NCBI GenBank assembly: GCA_012961755.1
Contig: DTYS01000160.1
Coordinates: 1 to 7,415, forward strand
Origin: Candidatus Latescibacterota bacterium
GTDB taxonomy: Bacteria > Latescibacterota > 4484-107 > B68-G9
Reading direction: 5' to 3'
DNA: 7,415 nt
Shown: one piece after another, positions 1 to 5,907 of the stretch
Position numbering within the stretch: the first letter of the stretch is position 1
Layout: each line of letters begins with the position of its first letter
Notes under the pieces: generated by a model
The model's input: only the letters and a program-made list of their open reading frames with translations
Told to the model about the DNA's origin: nothing
Database searches by the model: none
Position numbers and translations under genes: made by a program

Positions 1-425
1 ACCCTCTCCTCCTCCGGCATGCCGTAGACGAACTTGAAGTTGAGGCCGAGCTCTTCGAAGGTCTGCCTTATGACCCCAGCCCCGGGCATCGGCCCCAAGG
101 TCATCCATTCTTCCCCTTCTTTGAACATGGTATGGCTCCAGAGGAGGATCGACCTGCCCCTGAACTCCTCCACCACATCCACCACGTTGGGGGCCTCTAT
201 CCAGGATAGGACAAGCACCACTAAGAAATCGAAGTCCTCCTTCCTCAGAGCTTGGATAACACCCCCTGCGTCCTGGCGGACCTTGACCATTGGCGAGCAT
301 GACACACCTATCCCAAGTTCCCTTAGGGCCTTGACAGATTCAGCCCTGAACCTCTCCAGGTATGAATCCGGGTAGCCCGGATATCCGAAGGGAACCAAAG
401 CTGCTTTGGGCTTATTGTCTTGCAT
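1..425 (-). CDS. FucI/AraA-fold sugar isomerase-like protein, N-terminal part (partial)
   Basis: The frame opens with ATG at 423-425 and stays open for 141 codons to the window edge, so only the N-terminal portion is present. The sequence resembles the first Rossmann-like domain of the L-fucose/L-arabinose isomerase superfamily (COG2407 type): an early beta strand AALVPFGYPGYPD (8-20), a helix, then strand FDFLVVLVLSWIEAP (65-79) and the ILLWSHTMF segment (93-101). Family members interconvert aldoses and ketoses with a divalent metal, but the catalytic residues lie in the missing part, so activity cannot be judged. The start overlaps the last 14 nt of the aldolase gene, and its Shine-Dalgarno AAAGGAGG lies inside that gene, which implies translational coupling. 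The start is well supported; the substrate is unknown. A non-catalytic FucI-like protein is also possible. Confidence 0.75.
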   Translation of the reverse strand, partial: MQDNKPKAALVPFGYPGYPDSYLERFRAESVKALRELGIGVSCSPMVKVRQDAGGVIQALRKEDFDFLVVLVLSWIEAPNVVDVVEEFRGRSILLWSHTMFKEGEEWMTLGPMPGAGVIRQTFEELGLNFKFVYGMPEEER

Positions 426-1260
426 CTTTTCCTCCTTTCAGCTCCTCAATAGCCTCCTCCACAGAGGCATCCTCGTGGACTATACGGCACAGGGCACGGG
501 TGATGGCTGCAGGGTCCTTGTAGGTCCATACGTTCCTTCCGACCGAGACCCCGGAGGCTCCGCAGTCCACTGCCTCCCGAACGAAGCTGAGAAAGAGCTC
601 TGGGTCTCCTGAGGCAGGGCCGGAAAGCACAACGTAGGGCACTGGGCAGTACTCTATCACCTCCCTGAAGGTCTTCGGGTCACCGGTGTAGTATCCCTTG
701 ACGATGTCGGCACCGAGCTCCGCTGCTACCCTGGCCGAGAATTTGACGACCTCTGGGTCGGAGGGCCACCTCCTCTTGGCCCTGTCCTCGAACTGGTGGG
801 AGAGTATCTCGGAGGGGACCATCTCCGTCATCATCGGCATCCCCCACTTGTCGCATTCTTCAGCTGTCGTGCCTATCTTCCTGGAGAGCTGGGCCTCTCT
901 GGGGACCCCTATGACACCGAAGGTGGCAACAGCATCCGCACCTAGCCTCATGGCCTCCTCGACAGAGCATATAAGTTCATCGTTCGTGAGATCCGGCCCT
1001 ATGGATGTAGCCGTGCCGTCTATCCTCAACATCAGGGAGGTGTCGGTTCCCACAAGCTCCTTGTATACGATCTTGGCTATCCCTGGGGTTAGAAGGACCG
1101 CATCCGCTCCGCCCTCAACGAGCCTGCGTACTACTGAAGCAGGGTCGTTTATCTCTTTCATCGGCTTTATGCATATCCCGTGGTCCAGCGTCACAAGAAC
1201 CATGCGCCTGCTTTCTGGGTTAAAGAGCCTTCCCATCCTGAGCTCTTTACCAGCGCTCAT
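412..1260 (-). CDS. Class I aldolase, DhnA/FbaB/LsrF family
   Basis: This 282-residue protein has the length and signatures of the DhnA-type class I aldolases (COG1830), TIM barrels that cleave or form sugar phosphates through a lysine Schiff base. Visible marks are the N-terminal TLDHG (24-28), the predicted Schiff-base lysine K188 in GADIVKGYYTGDP (183-195), and the phosphate-binding C-terminal loops VLSGPASGDPELF (211-223) and GVSVGRNVW (237-245). The start at 1260 is preceded by AGGAGGA five bases upstream, which favours it over the internal Met9. It lies downstream of the DeoR regulator gene on the same strand after a 212-bp gap, and overlaps the FucI-like gene by 14 nt. In an inositol-type pathway it could split 6-phospho-5-dehydro-2-deoxygluconate in place of IolJ; fructose-bisphosphate or LsrF-like substrates are alternatives. 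Family is firm, substrate is inferred. Confidence 0.9.
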   Translation of the reverse strand: MSAGKELRMGRLFNPESRRMVLVTLDHGICIKPMKEINDPASVVRRLVEGGADAVLLTPGIAKIVYKELVGTDTSLMLRIDGTATSIGPDLTNDELICSVEEAMRLGADAVATFGVIGVPREAQLSRKIGTTAEECDKWGMPMMTEMVPSEILSHQFEDRAKRRWPSDPEVVKFSARVAAELGADIVKGYYTGDPKTFREVIEYCPVPYVVLSGPASGDPELFLSFVREAVDCGASGVSVGRNVWTYKDPAAITRALCRIVHEDASVEEAIEELKGGKDARQ

Positions 1261-1472
1261 CTCTTCCTCCTAGAGTCACACCTGTCCAGAAGCTCGGTCT
1301 TCGCAGCCCGGACCAGCCTGAAGAACCGCCTTCCCTTTGTCCTCTGGCCTTTGCTCCTTCTGTGCTTGCCGGGGAGGTCCTTTATAAGATAGCGGTCTAA
1401 TGGTCATCTATGTTCCCATTTATGTGGCAGACAGGGCCGTGATCTGGTTCGTCGAGGAGTACGAGGATTCGG
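1261..1472 (-). other. 212-bp gap between regulator and aldolase, possible internal promoter
   Basis: This gap is long compared with the 0-70 bp spacings elsewhere. Read on the minus strand it contains a TATA-like element, CTTATAAA, at 1381-1388, about 120 nt before the aldolase ATG. It could be a promoter letting the aldolase and isomerase be transcribed apart from the regulator, but I see no convincing -35 partner. Just before the ATG, 1261-1275 reads CTCT-AGGAGGA-AGAG, a four-pair mini-hairpin that would display the Shine-Dalgarno in its loop. A 43-codon open frame (1276-1407) has no good ribosome site. No clear terminator follows the regulator stop. Confidence 0.35.
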
Positions 1473-2240
1473 TCATACCACGATCACCTTTAACCCCTCC
1501 TGTTCCAATTCCCTTATTTCCTCCTCCCCTATCCCCCGGCTGGTTATCAACATATCCACATCCTCTAAGGAAGCGAAACGCACGAAGGCCACCCGACCGA
1601 CCTTGGTGTGGTCGGCTACGGCGATCACCTTCTTGGCCGACCTGACCACCAACTCGGTCGGCCGGGCAGTGCGGAGGTCGGCGGCCGTAAAGCCTGCCTC
1701 GGAGGAGACCCCGTCCGCTCCCACGAAGGCTTTGTCTACGTGGAGTTCCGCTATGGCCTTCTCGGTAAGCGGCCCGTAGAGGTCGTTCCAGCCACGTCTC
1801 ACGATCCCGCCCAAGAGGATGAGTTCTATTCCCTCCGCAGGCTCGAGAGCGTATACTACGCACAGGGAGTTCGTGACCACCTTTATGTTGCGCCTCGTCC
1901 TGAGGTTATAGGCTATCTGGAGGGTGGTGGTGCCGTTGTCCAAGAATATGGCCTCCCCATCCTCCACGAGCCCCGCGGCGTACCTGCCTATGCGCTCCTT
2001 CTCGGCTACGTTCCGTTGAAGCTTCTTCTGGAACGAGAATTCGAACGCAACCCTGTCCGTGCTTACGGCCCCCCCGTACGTCTTGACTACGTAACCCTCC
2101 CTTTCCAGGCGCTGGAGGTCCCGCCTCACCGTCACCTGGGAAACTCCCAAAAGGGTGGAGAGCTCCGGGATGGAGACCCTCCCCTTCCTCTTTATCTCGC
2201 CTAAGATCACCTCCTTCCTCCCGCTGAACCCCAATCCCAT
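1473..2240 (-). CDS. DeoR/GlpR-family transcriptional regulator
   Basis: This full-length (255 residues) DeoR-family repressor has an N-terminal winged helix-turn-helix (about 8-60) with the family signature VSQVTVRRDLQRLEREG (33-49). A DeoR C-terminal sensor domain (about 78-235) follows, related to ribose-5-phosphate isomerase. Sensor hallmarks are LDNGTTT (100-106), GADGVSSEAGFTA (174-186) and DHTKVG (210-215). Such sensors usually bind a phosphorylated sugar intermediate that releases the protein from DNA. The ATG at 2240 follows AGGGAGGAACG. The gene is divergent from the oxidoreductase operon, and the shared spacer holds repeated GATC-centred sites that are the natural operator candidates, so it probably controls both directions and itself. 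DeoR-family IolR regulates inositol catabolism in Bacillus subtilis, which fits the IolB neighbour, but orthology to IolR is not shown. Confidence 0.95.
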   Translation of the reverse strand: MGLGFSGRKEVILGEIKRKGRVSIPELSTLLGVSQVTVRRDLQRLEREGYVVKTYGGAVSTDRVAFEFSFQKKLQRNVAEKERIGRYAAGLVEDGEAIFLDNGTTTLQIAYNLRTRRNIKVVTNSLCVVYALEPAEGIELILLGGIVRRGWNDLYGPLTEKAIAELHVDKAFVGADGVSSEAGFTAADLRTARPTELVVRSAKKVIAVADHTKVGRVAFVRFASLEDVDMLITSRGIGEEEIRELEQEGLKVIVV

Positions 2241-2267
2241 CGTTCCTCCCTGAATGCCGTCAGCACA

Positions 2268-2331
2268 CGTTCATTGGAACGATATGATCACTATTATGAT
2301 CTTTTTGTTATTTTATTGATCAAAACGATCG
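2268..2331. promoter_or_regulatory. Candidate DeoR-type operator in divergent spacer
   Basis: This AT-rich block sits in an otherwise GC-rich window. TGATCAAAACGATC (2317-2330, plus) and TGATCATATCGTTC (2277-2290, minus) match at 11 of 14 positions and form an inverted pair about the centre near 2303. Between them is another TGATC (2297-2301), giving four GATC tetramers at 2286, 2298, 2318 and 2327. The left site overlaps a perfect interrupted palindrome, CGTTC-ATTG-GAACG (2268-2281), 28 nt from the regulator start. Position and symmetry suggest an autoregulatory and divergent operator for the adjacent DeoR protein. Binding is inferred. Confidence 0.5.
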
Positions 2332-2340
2332 TAATATAAG
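2332..2340 (+). promoter_or_regulatory. Possible core promoter element of the oxidoreductase operon
   Basis: TAATATAAG directly follows the operator-like repeats and is the best -10-like (or TATA-like) element facing the oxidoreductase gene. No well-spaced -35 hexamer is evident; TTGATC at 2316-2321 is too close. If correct, the transcript would carry a leader of roughly 120 nt and the repressor sites would lie over or just upstream of the promoter. Confidence 0.3.
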
Positions 2341-2356
2341 TAAATCCGTCAGGAAA

Positions 2357-2382
2357 GTCAAGAAGGTGGAATTCCCCTTGAC
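2357..2382 (+). promoter_or_regulatory. Leader stem-loop and possible anti-sequestor segment
   Basis: GTCAAG (2357-2362) and CTTGAC (2377-2382) are perfect complements separated by 14 nt. The loop contains GGTGGAAT (2365-2372), which resembles a Shine-Dalgarno and is complementary at 7 of 8 positions to ATTCCTCC (2415-2422). That target is the same arm that can mask the real ribosome site of the downstream gene. The two pairings would exclude each other. This is seen by base complementarity only; no folding calculation was possible. Confidence 0.35.
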
Positions 2383-2415
2383 CGAGCAGGAAGAATTTGG
2401 TATCCTTAAGCTGGA

Positions 2416-2467
2416 TTCCTCCGAGCCCGACAGTGAACGGGGGACCCGATGTCGTACCCCGGAGGGA
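2416..2467 (+). promoter_or_regulatory. Nested hairpin covering the Shine-Dalgarno of the oxidoreductase gene
   Basis: The last 50 nt of the leader can fold on themselves in three stacked stems. The outer stem pairs TTCCTCCG (2416-2423) with CGGAGGGA (2460-2467), eight pairs including one G-U. The middle stem pairs CGACA (2428-2432) with TGTCG (2450-2454). The inner stem pairs CGGG (2438-2441) with CCCG (2445-2448) around a three-base loop. The outer 3' arm is the GGAGG ribosome site of the gene starting at 2471, so the fold would block initiation. It could be a riboswitch-like or protein-controlled switch, or a thermosensor; no known riboswitch class was recognised. Confidence 0.45.
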
Positions 2468-2470
2468 TAG

Positions 2471-3457
2471 ATGCTCAGGTGGGGGATAATAGGGGCTGGG
2501 GGCGTCGCTAAAAGGAGGACGATCCCCGGTATAATTAAGGCCAAGGGTGCCCGCCTCAGGGCGGTCATGGTGAGGGATATAGAAAGGGCGGAAAGCATAG
2601 CTCGGAAGTTCGAAGCCGAGGCATGGTACGACAGGGCAGAGGGGGTCCTCGAGGACCCCGAGGTAGACGTGGTCCACGTGGCAACCCCGGTCTACCTCCA
2701 CAGGGAGTTCGTGCTCGGAGCTGCAGAGGCCGGGAAGCACGTGCTGTGCGAGAAGCCCATGGCCCTGAATTCCGCCGAGGCTGAGGAGATGGTGGAGGCT
2801 TGTAGGAGGGCAGGGGTCGTGCTCATGTTGGCCTTCGTGCTCAGGTTCCATCCGGGGATCCGTGCCTTAAGGGAGATCTTAAACGAGCTCGGCGAGCTGG
2901 TCTTAGCGAGGGTGCAGCTTTTGAAGTACGCTCCGAGGAGGCCGGGCGAGTGGAGGCTGGACCCGAGGCTATCGGGAGGTGGGGTGCTCATGGACATAGG
3001 TTCGCACGCACTGGACCTCCTCAGCTTCCTCTTCGGCGAGGTCGAGGAGGTCTGGGCCCAGGTCGGGAACAGGAGGTTCTCCTGGCCCGTGGAGGACACT
3101 GCCCACGTGGGGTTGAAGTTTGCGGGAGGGGGCTTCGGGGAGGCCTTCGTGAGCTTCGGGGTGCCAGGGATGGGGAAGTTCTTAGAGGTATATGGGACCA
3201 AAGGTTCTGCCTTCGTGGAGGCCGAATCCCCCCACACTCAGGGCTGGAGGATAACTTACGGAGGTAAGGTCGTGGAGGTTCCACCTGCGGACCTCTACCG
3301 GGAGATAGCCGAACATCTTGCGAGGGTGGTGGGAGGTGAGGAGGAACCCCTTGTGCCCGGCGAGGCCGGGTGGTATAATATGAAGGTGTTGGAGGGGGCT
3401 TACATGTCGGCTAAGGAGGGAAGGAAGGTCCCAATATCGTCTTTGCCGGTGGCATGA
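2471..3457 (+). CDS. Gfo/Idh/MocA-family NAD(P)-dependent oxidoreductase
   Basis: This 328-residue protein is a typical two-domain member of the family that includes inositol 2-dehydrogenase (IolG) and glucose-fructose oxidoreductase. The N-terminal Rossmann domain carries GAGGVA (8-13), and the family's EKP motif with its catalytic lysine is at 94-96 (CEKPMALN). The C-terminal alpha/beta domain starts near 122 and includes GGGVLMDIGSHALDLL (169-184), with D175 and H179 as the likely substrate-site pair. It would oxidise a sugar or cyclitol hydroxyl in the cytoplasm using NAD(P). The start is fixed by an in-frame TAG immediately upstream (2468-2470) and by GGAGGG, which is buried in a predicted hairpin. 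It is the first gene of the rightward group. Myo-inositol or a related polyol is a reasonable substrate given the IolB gene downstream, but the family's substrates are too diverse to assign one. Confidence 0.93.
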   Translation: MLRWGIIGAGGVAKRRTIPGIIKAKGARLRAVMVRDIERAESIARKFEAEAWYDRAEGVLEDPEVDVVHVATPVYLHREFVLGAAEAGKHVLCEKPMALNSAEAEEMVEACRRAGVVLMLAFVLRFHPGIRALREILNELGELVLARVQLLKYAPRRPGEWRLDPRLSGGGVLMDIGSHALDLLSFLFGEVEEVWAQVGNRRFSWPVEDTAHVGLKFAGGGFGEAFVSFGVPGMGKFLEVYGTKGSAFVEAESPHTQGWRITYGGKVVEVPPADLYREIAEHLARVVGGEEEPLVPGEAGWYNMKVLEGAYMSAKEGRKVPISSLPVA

Positions 3458-3526
3458 CTTCGGGTAAACACGATAGTCCTCGAGTCCGCCCTGCCGTAAT
3501 CTCCTCTTTCAACCGCGGAGGTATCC

Positions 3527-4201
3527 ATGAGGCTGACGTTAACGCTAACGTTGTCCGTCCTCGCCCTCGGATGTGTGAAGAAGGTGGATATCAGCGAGGC
3601 CAGGAGGCTCAACGCCCAGGGAGTGAAGCTACTGGAGCAGGACAGACCGCAGGACGCCGCGGAGGCTTTCAGGAAGGCACTTAAGTCCGATCCAGGGTAC
3701 CTTAAGGCCCGCTTAAACCTCGGCATAGCGCTCTACCGGGCGGGTCAACTCGGACAGGCGGAAAGGGTCCTGGAGGGGGTGTTAAACGAGGCCAAGGACC
3801 AGAGGAAGGCCTTATATGTACTTGGGCTCGTCTACAGGACCCAAGGTAGGTACCCGGAAGCGGCGGGGCTCTTCGAGAGGGTTGTGAGCCTGGACCCGCA
3901 GGACCATTATTCGTACTACAACCTCGGTGTCCTGTACGATAAGATGGACAGGGCCGAGGAGGCCGTAAAGGCGTTCAGGAAGGTCGTGGAGCTTGCCCCC
4001 CGAAACACGGCAGCCCACTATAACTTGGGGAGGCTTCTCCTCAAGCTCGGGAGGAGGAAAGAGGCTGAAAGGGAACTCTGGATATTTAGGAAGCTTCAGG
4101 GGGAGGTGGCGGATACATCTAAGGGCTACGCATCAGGTTACGCATCCGGATATGCAGCAAGTTACTTAGAACAGAGCAGGTACGCCATGCCTGAGAGGTA
4201 G
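3527..4201 (+). CDS. TPR-repeat lipoprotein
   Basis: This 224-residue protein begins with a very short, Leu/Thr-rich signal and ends it at a lipobox-like ALGC with Cys16, so it is probably lipid-anchored to a membrane. Five uninterrupted 34-residue tetratricopeptide repeats follow at 25-58, 59-92, 93-126, 127-160 and 161-194. They keep the consensus glycine at position 8 (G32, G66, G100, G134, G168) and alanine at position 20, and P32 is present in repeats 1, 3 and 4. TPR arrays bind partner proteins. The tail (200-213) repeats GYAS/GYAAS and is rich in Tyr, Gly and Ser. The ATG follows GCGGAGGT. The gene sits 69 bp after the oxidoreductase, and its stop overlaps the Shine-Dalgarno of the IolB-like gene, so it belongs to the operon. 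No partner can be named; an A rather than L at -3 of the lipobox is a mild weakness. Confidence 0.85.
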   Translation: MRLTLTLTLSVLALGCVKKVDISEARRLNAQGVKLLEQDRPQDAAEAFRKALKSDPGYLKARLNLGIALYRAGQLGQAERVLEGVLNEAKDQRKALYVLGLVYRTQGRYPEAAGLFERVVSLDPQDHYSYYNLGVLYDKMDRAEEAVKAFRKVVELAPRNTAAHYNLGRLLLKLGRRKEAERELWIFRKLQGEVADTSKGYASGYASGYAASYLEQSRYAMPER

Positions 4202-4209
4202 GAGGTCGG

Positions 4210-5028
4210 ATGGACTGGCACATAAGGGCTGAAGGGGGACACGGGTTCGTCCCGATAGTGCCCGAAGGGGACCCGAGGACGAAGTTCATAGAGTTCGGGC
4301 TTCTGAGGCTCGGGGATGGGGAGGAATACGGGTGGGATGCAGAGGCCAAGGAGGCGGTCTTAGTGATACTGGGAGGGAGATGCACGGTCCGGGCCGGGGT
4401 CGAGGTCTACGAAGGGATAGGTGAGAGGAAGGACGTGTTCTCGGGGGAGGCGTACGCTGTCTTCGTCCCCCCGGGGAACCAGGTAATGGTGACCGGGGTC
4501 GGGGATGTGGAGGTTGCGGTCTGCAAGGCACCCTCCGAAGCCGAGGGAGGTCCAAGGCTCATATTCCCCGGGGAGGTGAGGGTCCGTTCGGTTGGGAAGT
4601 TAAATTGGAGGAGGAATGTAAAGGATGTGGTCGGGCAGGAGGTCCCGGCACAGCACCTCCTCGTGGGCGAGACCGTGAACCCCCCGGGGAACTGGTCCAG
4701 CTCTCCTCCCCACTGCCACGATGAGGACCGTCCTCCCGAGGAATCCGAGATGGAGGAGGTCTACTTCTTCAAGGTCAGCCCCAGCCAGGGCTTCGGGCTA
4801 CAGAGGATATACACCGACGACGGGGAGGTAGACGAGGTGTACGTGGTCGGGGACGGGGACACCGTCGTCATACCGAAGGGGTACCACCCGGTCGTGGCAG
4901 GCCCAGGGTACAGGCTGTACTACCTTTGGATCTTGGCCGGGGAAGGGAGGACCCTCATCCCGTACGACGACCCTGCGCACAGATGGCTTAAGGATGTGGA
5001 GCCCATAATAGAGGAACAAGGGCTGTAA
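4210..5028 (+). CDS. iolB: 5-deoxy-glucuronate isomerase (IolB family, double cupin)
   Basis: IolB converts 5-deoxy-D-glucuronate to 2-deoxy-5-keto-D-gluconate in inositol catabolism. This 272-residue protein has the usual length and two cupin halves (about 25-110 and 145-250). The C-terminal half carries the diagnostic run: NWSSSPPHCHD (161-171), EEVYFF (182-187), QGFGLQRIYTDD (193-204), IPKGYHPV (221-228) and LYYLWILAG (236-244). H168, H170, E183 and H226 are the expected metal ligands. The second histidine pair is spaced by Cys169. The ATG follows TAGGAGGTCGG, in which the upstream stop codon is part of the ribosome site, so the gene is translationally coupled to the TPR gene. It ends in tandem TAA codons. 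Family membership is strong; the related KduI family is a less likely alternative. The true substrate depends on whether the remaining iol steps exist in this genome. Confidence 0.9.
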   Translation: MDWHIRAEGGHGFVPIVPEGDPRTKFIEFGLLRLGDGEEYGWDAEAKEAVLVILGGRCTVRAGVEVYEGIGERKDVFSGEAYAVFVPPGNQVMVTGVGDVEVAVCKAPSEAEGGPRLIFPGEVRVRSVGKLNWRRNVKDVVGQEVPAQHLLVGETVNPPGNWSSSPPHCHDEDRPPEESEMEEVYFFKVSPSQGFGLQRIYTDDGEVDEVYVVGDGDTVVIPKGYHPVVAGPGYRLYYLWILAGEGRTLIPYDDPAHRWLKDVEPIIEEQGL

Positions 5029-5054
5029 TAACTCGTTTCGGGCAGGGAGGTAGC

Positions 5055-5906
5055 ATGGAACTCTTCGGCCTGGTGACGGACATGGCCTATCCGGACCTCC
5101 CCCCCTCGGAGGCCTTGAGGAGGGTGGCCTTAGATCCCTTCTTCTCCGTCGCGGAGGTCCCTTCTTCGTCGGAGGTGCGGGAGGTGGCGGAGACCTCGGG
5201 ACTGGTGCTCACCTACTGCGCCCAGCCGGCGGTATTGGATGAGGGGGCGGACCTCGGGGCATCGGACGAGGGGAAGCGGAGGAGGGCGGTGGAGGTCATA
5301 GGGAGGCACATAGAGAGGGCCGGAAGGATGGGGGCGAAGAGGTTGGTGGTCATGTCAGGTCCGGACCCTGGGGAGGGGGGAAGGCGGGAGGCGAGGAGGC
5401 AACTCGTGCGTTCCCTCAGGGAGGTCTGCGACAGGGCGTGGGATTACGGTATAGAGGTCGTGCTGGAGACCTTCGACAGGGACGTGGACAAGAGGTCGCT
5501 CCTGGGTCCCACCGAGGAGGCGGTCGAGGTCGTGGAGGCCGTCAATAGGGCCAACTTAGGTCTGCTCTTGGACCTCTCCCACCTTCCCCTCCTGAGGGAG
5601 GATCCCTGGTACGCCGTCCAGATCGCCGGGGAACTCCTGTTCCACGTCCACGTAGGAAACTGCGTGACCGAGCCTTCGTCCCCCCTTTACGGGGACAAAC
5701 ATCCGAGGTTCGGGGTGGATGGAGGGGCGAACGGCGTGGAGGATGTCGAGGATTTCATAAGGGCGCTTCACGATGTAGGCTTCTTCGAAGGGGAGCTTCC
5801 CATAGTGAGCATAGAGGTCCGTCCCCTTCCGGGGGAGGACCCCGAGTTGGTCTTAGCTGGCTCCAAGAGGTTGCTGACCGAGGCCTTGAGGAGAGCGAGG
5901 GGGTGA
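5055..5906 (+). CDS. Sugar phosphate isomerase/epimerase, AP-endonuclease-2 TIM barrel
   Basis: This 283-residue protein fits the xylose-isomerase-like TIM-barrel superfamily (COG1082) that includes IolE, IolI, hydroxypyruvate isomerase and ketose 3-epimerases. Predicted metal ligands and active-site positions occur in the usual order: E138 in VVLETFDRD (135-143), D173 and H176 in LLDLSHLPL (171-179), H197/H199 in FHVHVGNC (196-203), the GDKHPRFG loop (213-220) and E254 in VSIEVRP (251-257). The start follows GGGAGGTAGC, 26 bp after the IolB-like gene, and the stop lies one base before the aminotransferase ATG, so it is clearly in the same operon. In an inositol-type pathway it could act as inosose isomerase (IolI) or inosose dehydratase (IolE). 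I cannot tell which from sequence alone, and it does not look like a close IolE copy. Confidence 0.88.
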   Translation: MELFGLVTDMAYPDLPPSEALRRVALDPFFSVAEVPSSSEVREVAETSGLVLTYCAQPAVLDEGADLGASDEGKRRRAVEVIGRHIERAGRMGAKRLVVMSGPDPGEGGRREARRQLVRSLREVCDRAWDYGIEVVLETFDRDVDKRSLLGPTEEAVEVVEAVNRANLGLLLDLSHLPLLREDPWYAVQIAGELLFHVHVGNCVTEPSSPLYGDKHPRFGVDGGANGVEDVEDFIRALHDVGFFEGELPIVSIEVRPLPGEDPELVLAGSKRLLTEALRRARG

Positions 5907-5907
5907 A

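Noticed and set aside
698..1273. 191-codon open frame on the plus strand opposite the aldolase gene
   Set aside because: It is antisense to a clear aldolase, its protein is low-complexity Ser/Pro/Thr-rich with no recognisable motif, and it has no ribosome site. It is a by-product of GC-biased codon use.
1276..1407. 43-codon minus-strand frame in the gap before the aldolase
   Set aside because: It has an ATG and stop 15 nt before the aldolase start, but no good Shine-Dalgarno and a composition like random translation. It is mentioned in the gap entry but not called as a gene.
1440..1453. TGATCTGGTTCGTC just after the regulator stop, a possible third operator
   Set aside because: Only the TGATC half matches and the spacing to the CG half is one base longer than in the two good sites, so it is not distinguishable from chance.
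2449..2511. 20-codon plus-strand frame (MSYPGG...) overlapping the oxidoreductase start, a possible leader peptide
   Set aside because: It has no ribosome site, and its ATG lies in the nested hairpin and would be out of frame with the real gene. There is no run of regulatory codons.
2294..2851. 185-codon minus-strand frame running across the divergent control region
   Set aside because: It overlaps the N-terminal half of the oxidoreductase in antisense and the AT-rich operator block, and shows no domain or ribosome site.
3458..3526. Possible promoter or terminator between the oxidoreductase and TPR genes
   Set aside because: No GC stem followed by a T run and no paired -35/-10 hexamers were seen in these 69 bases; the genes are more simply read as one operon.
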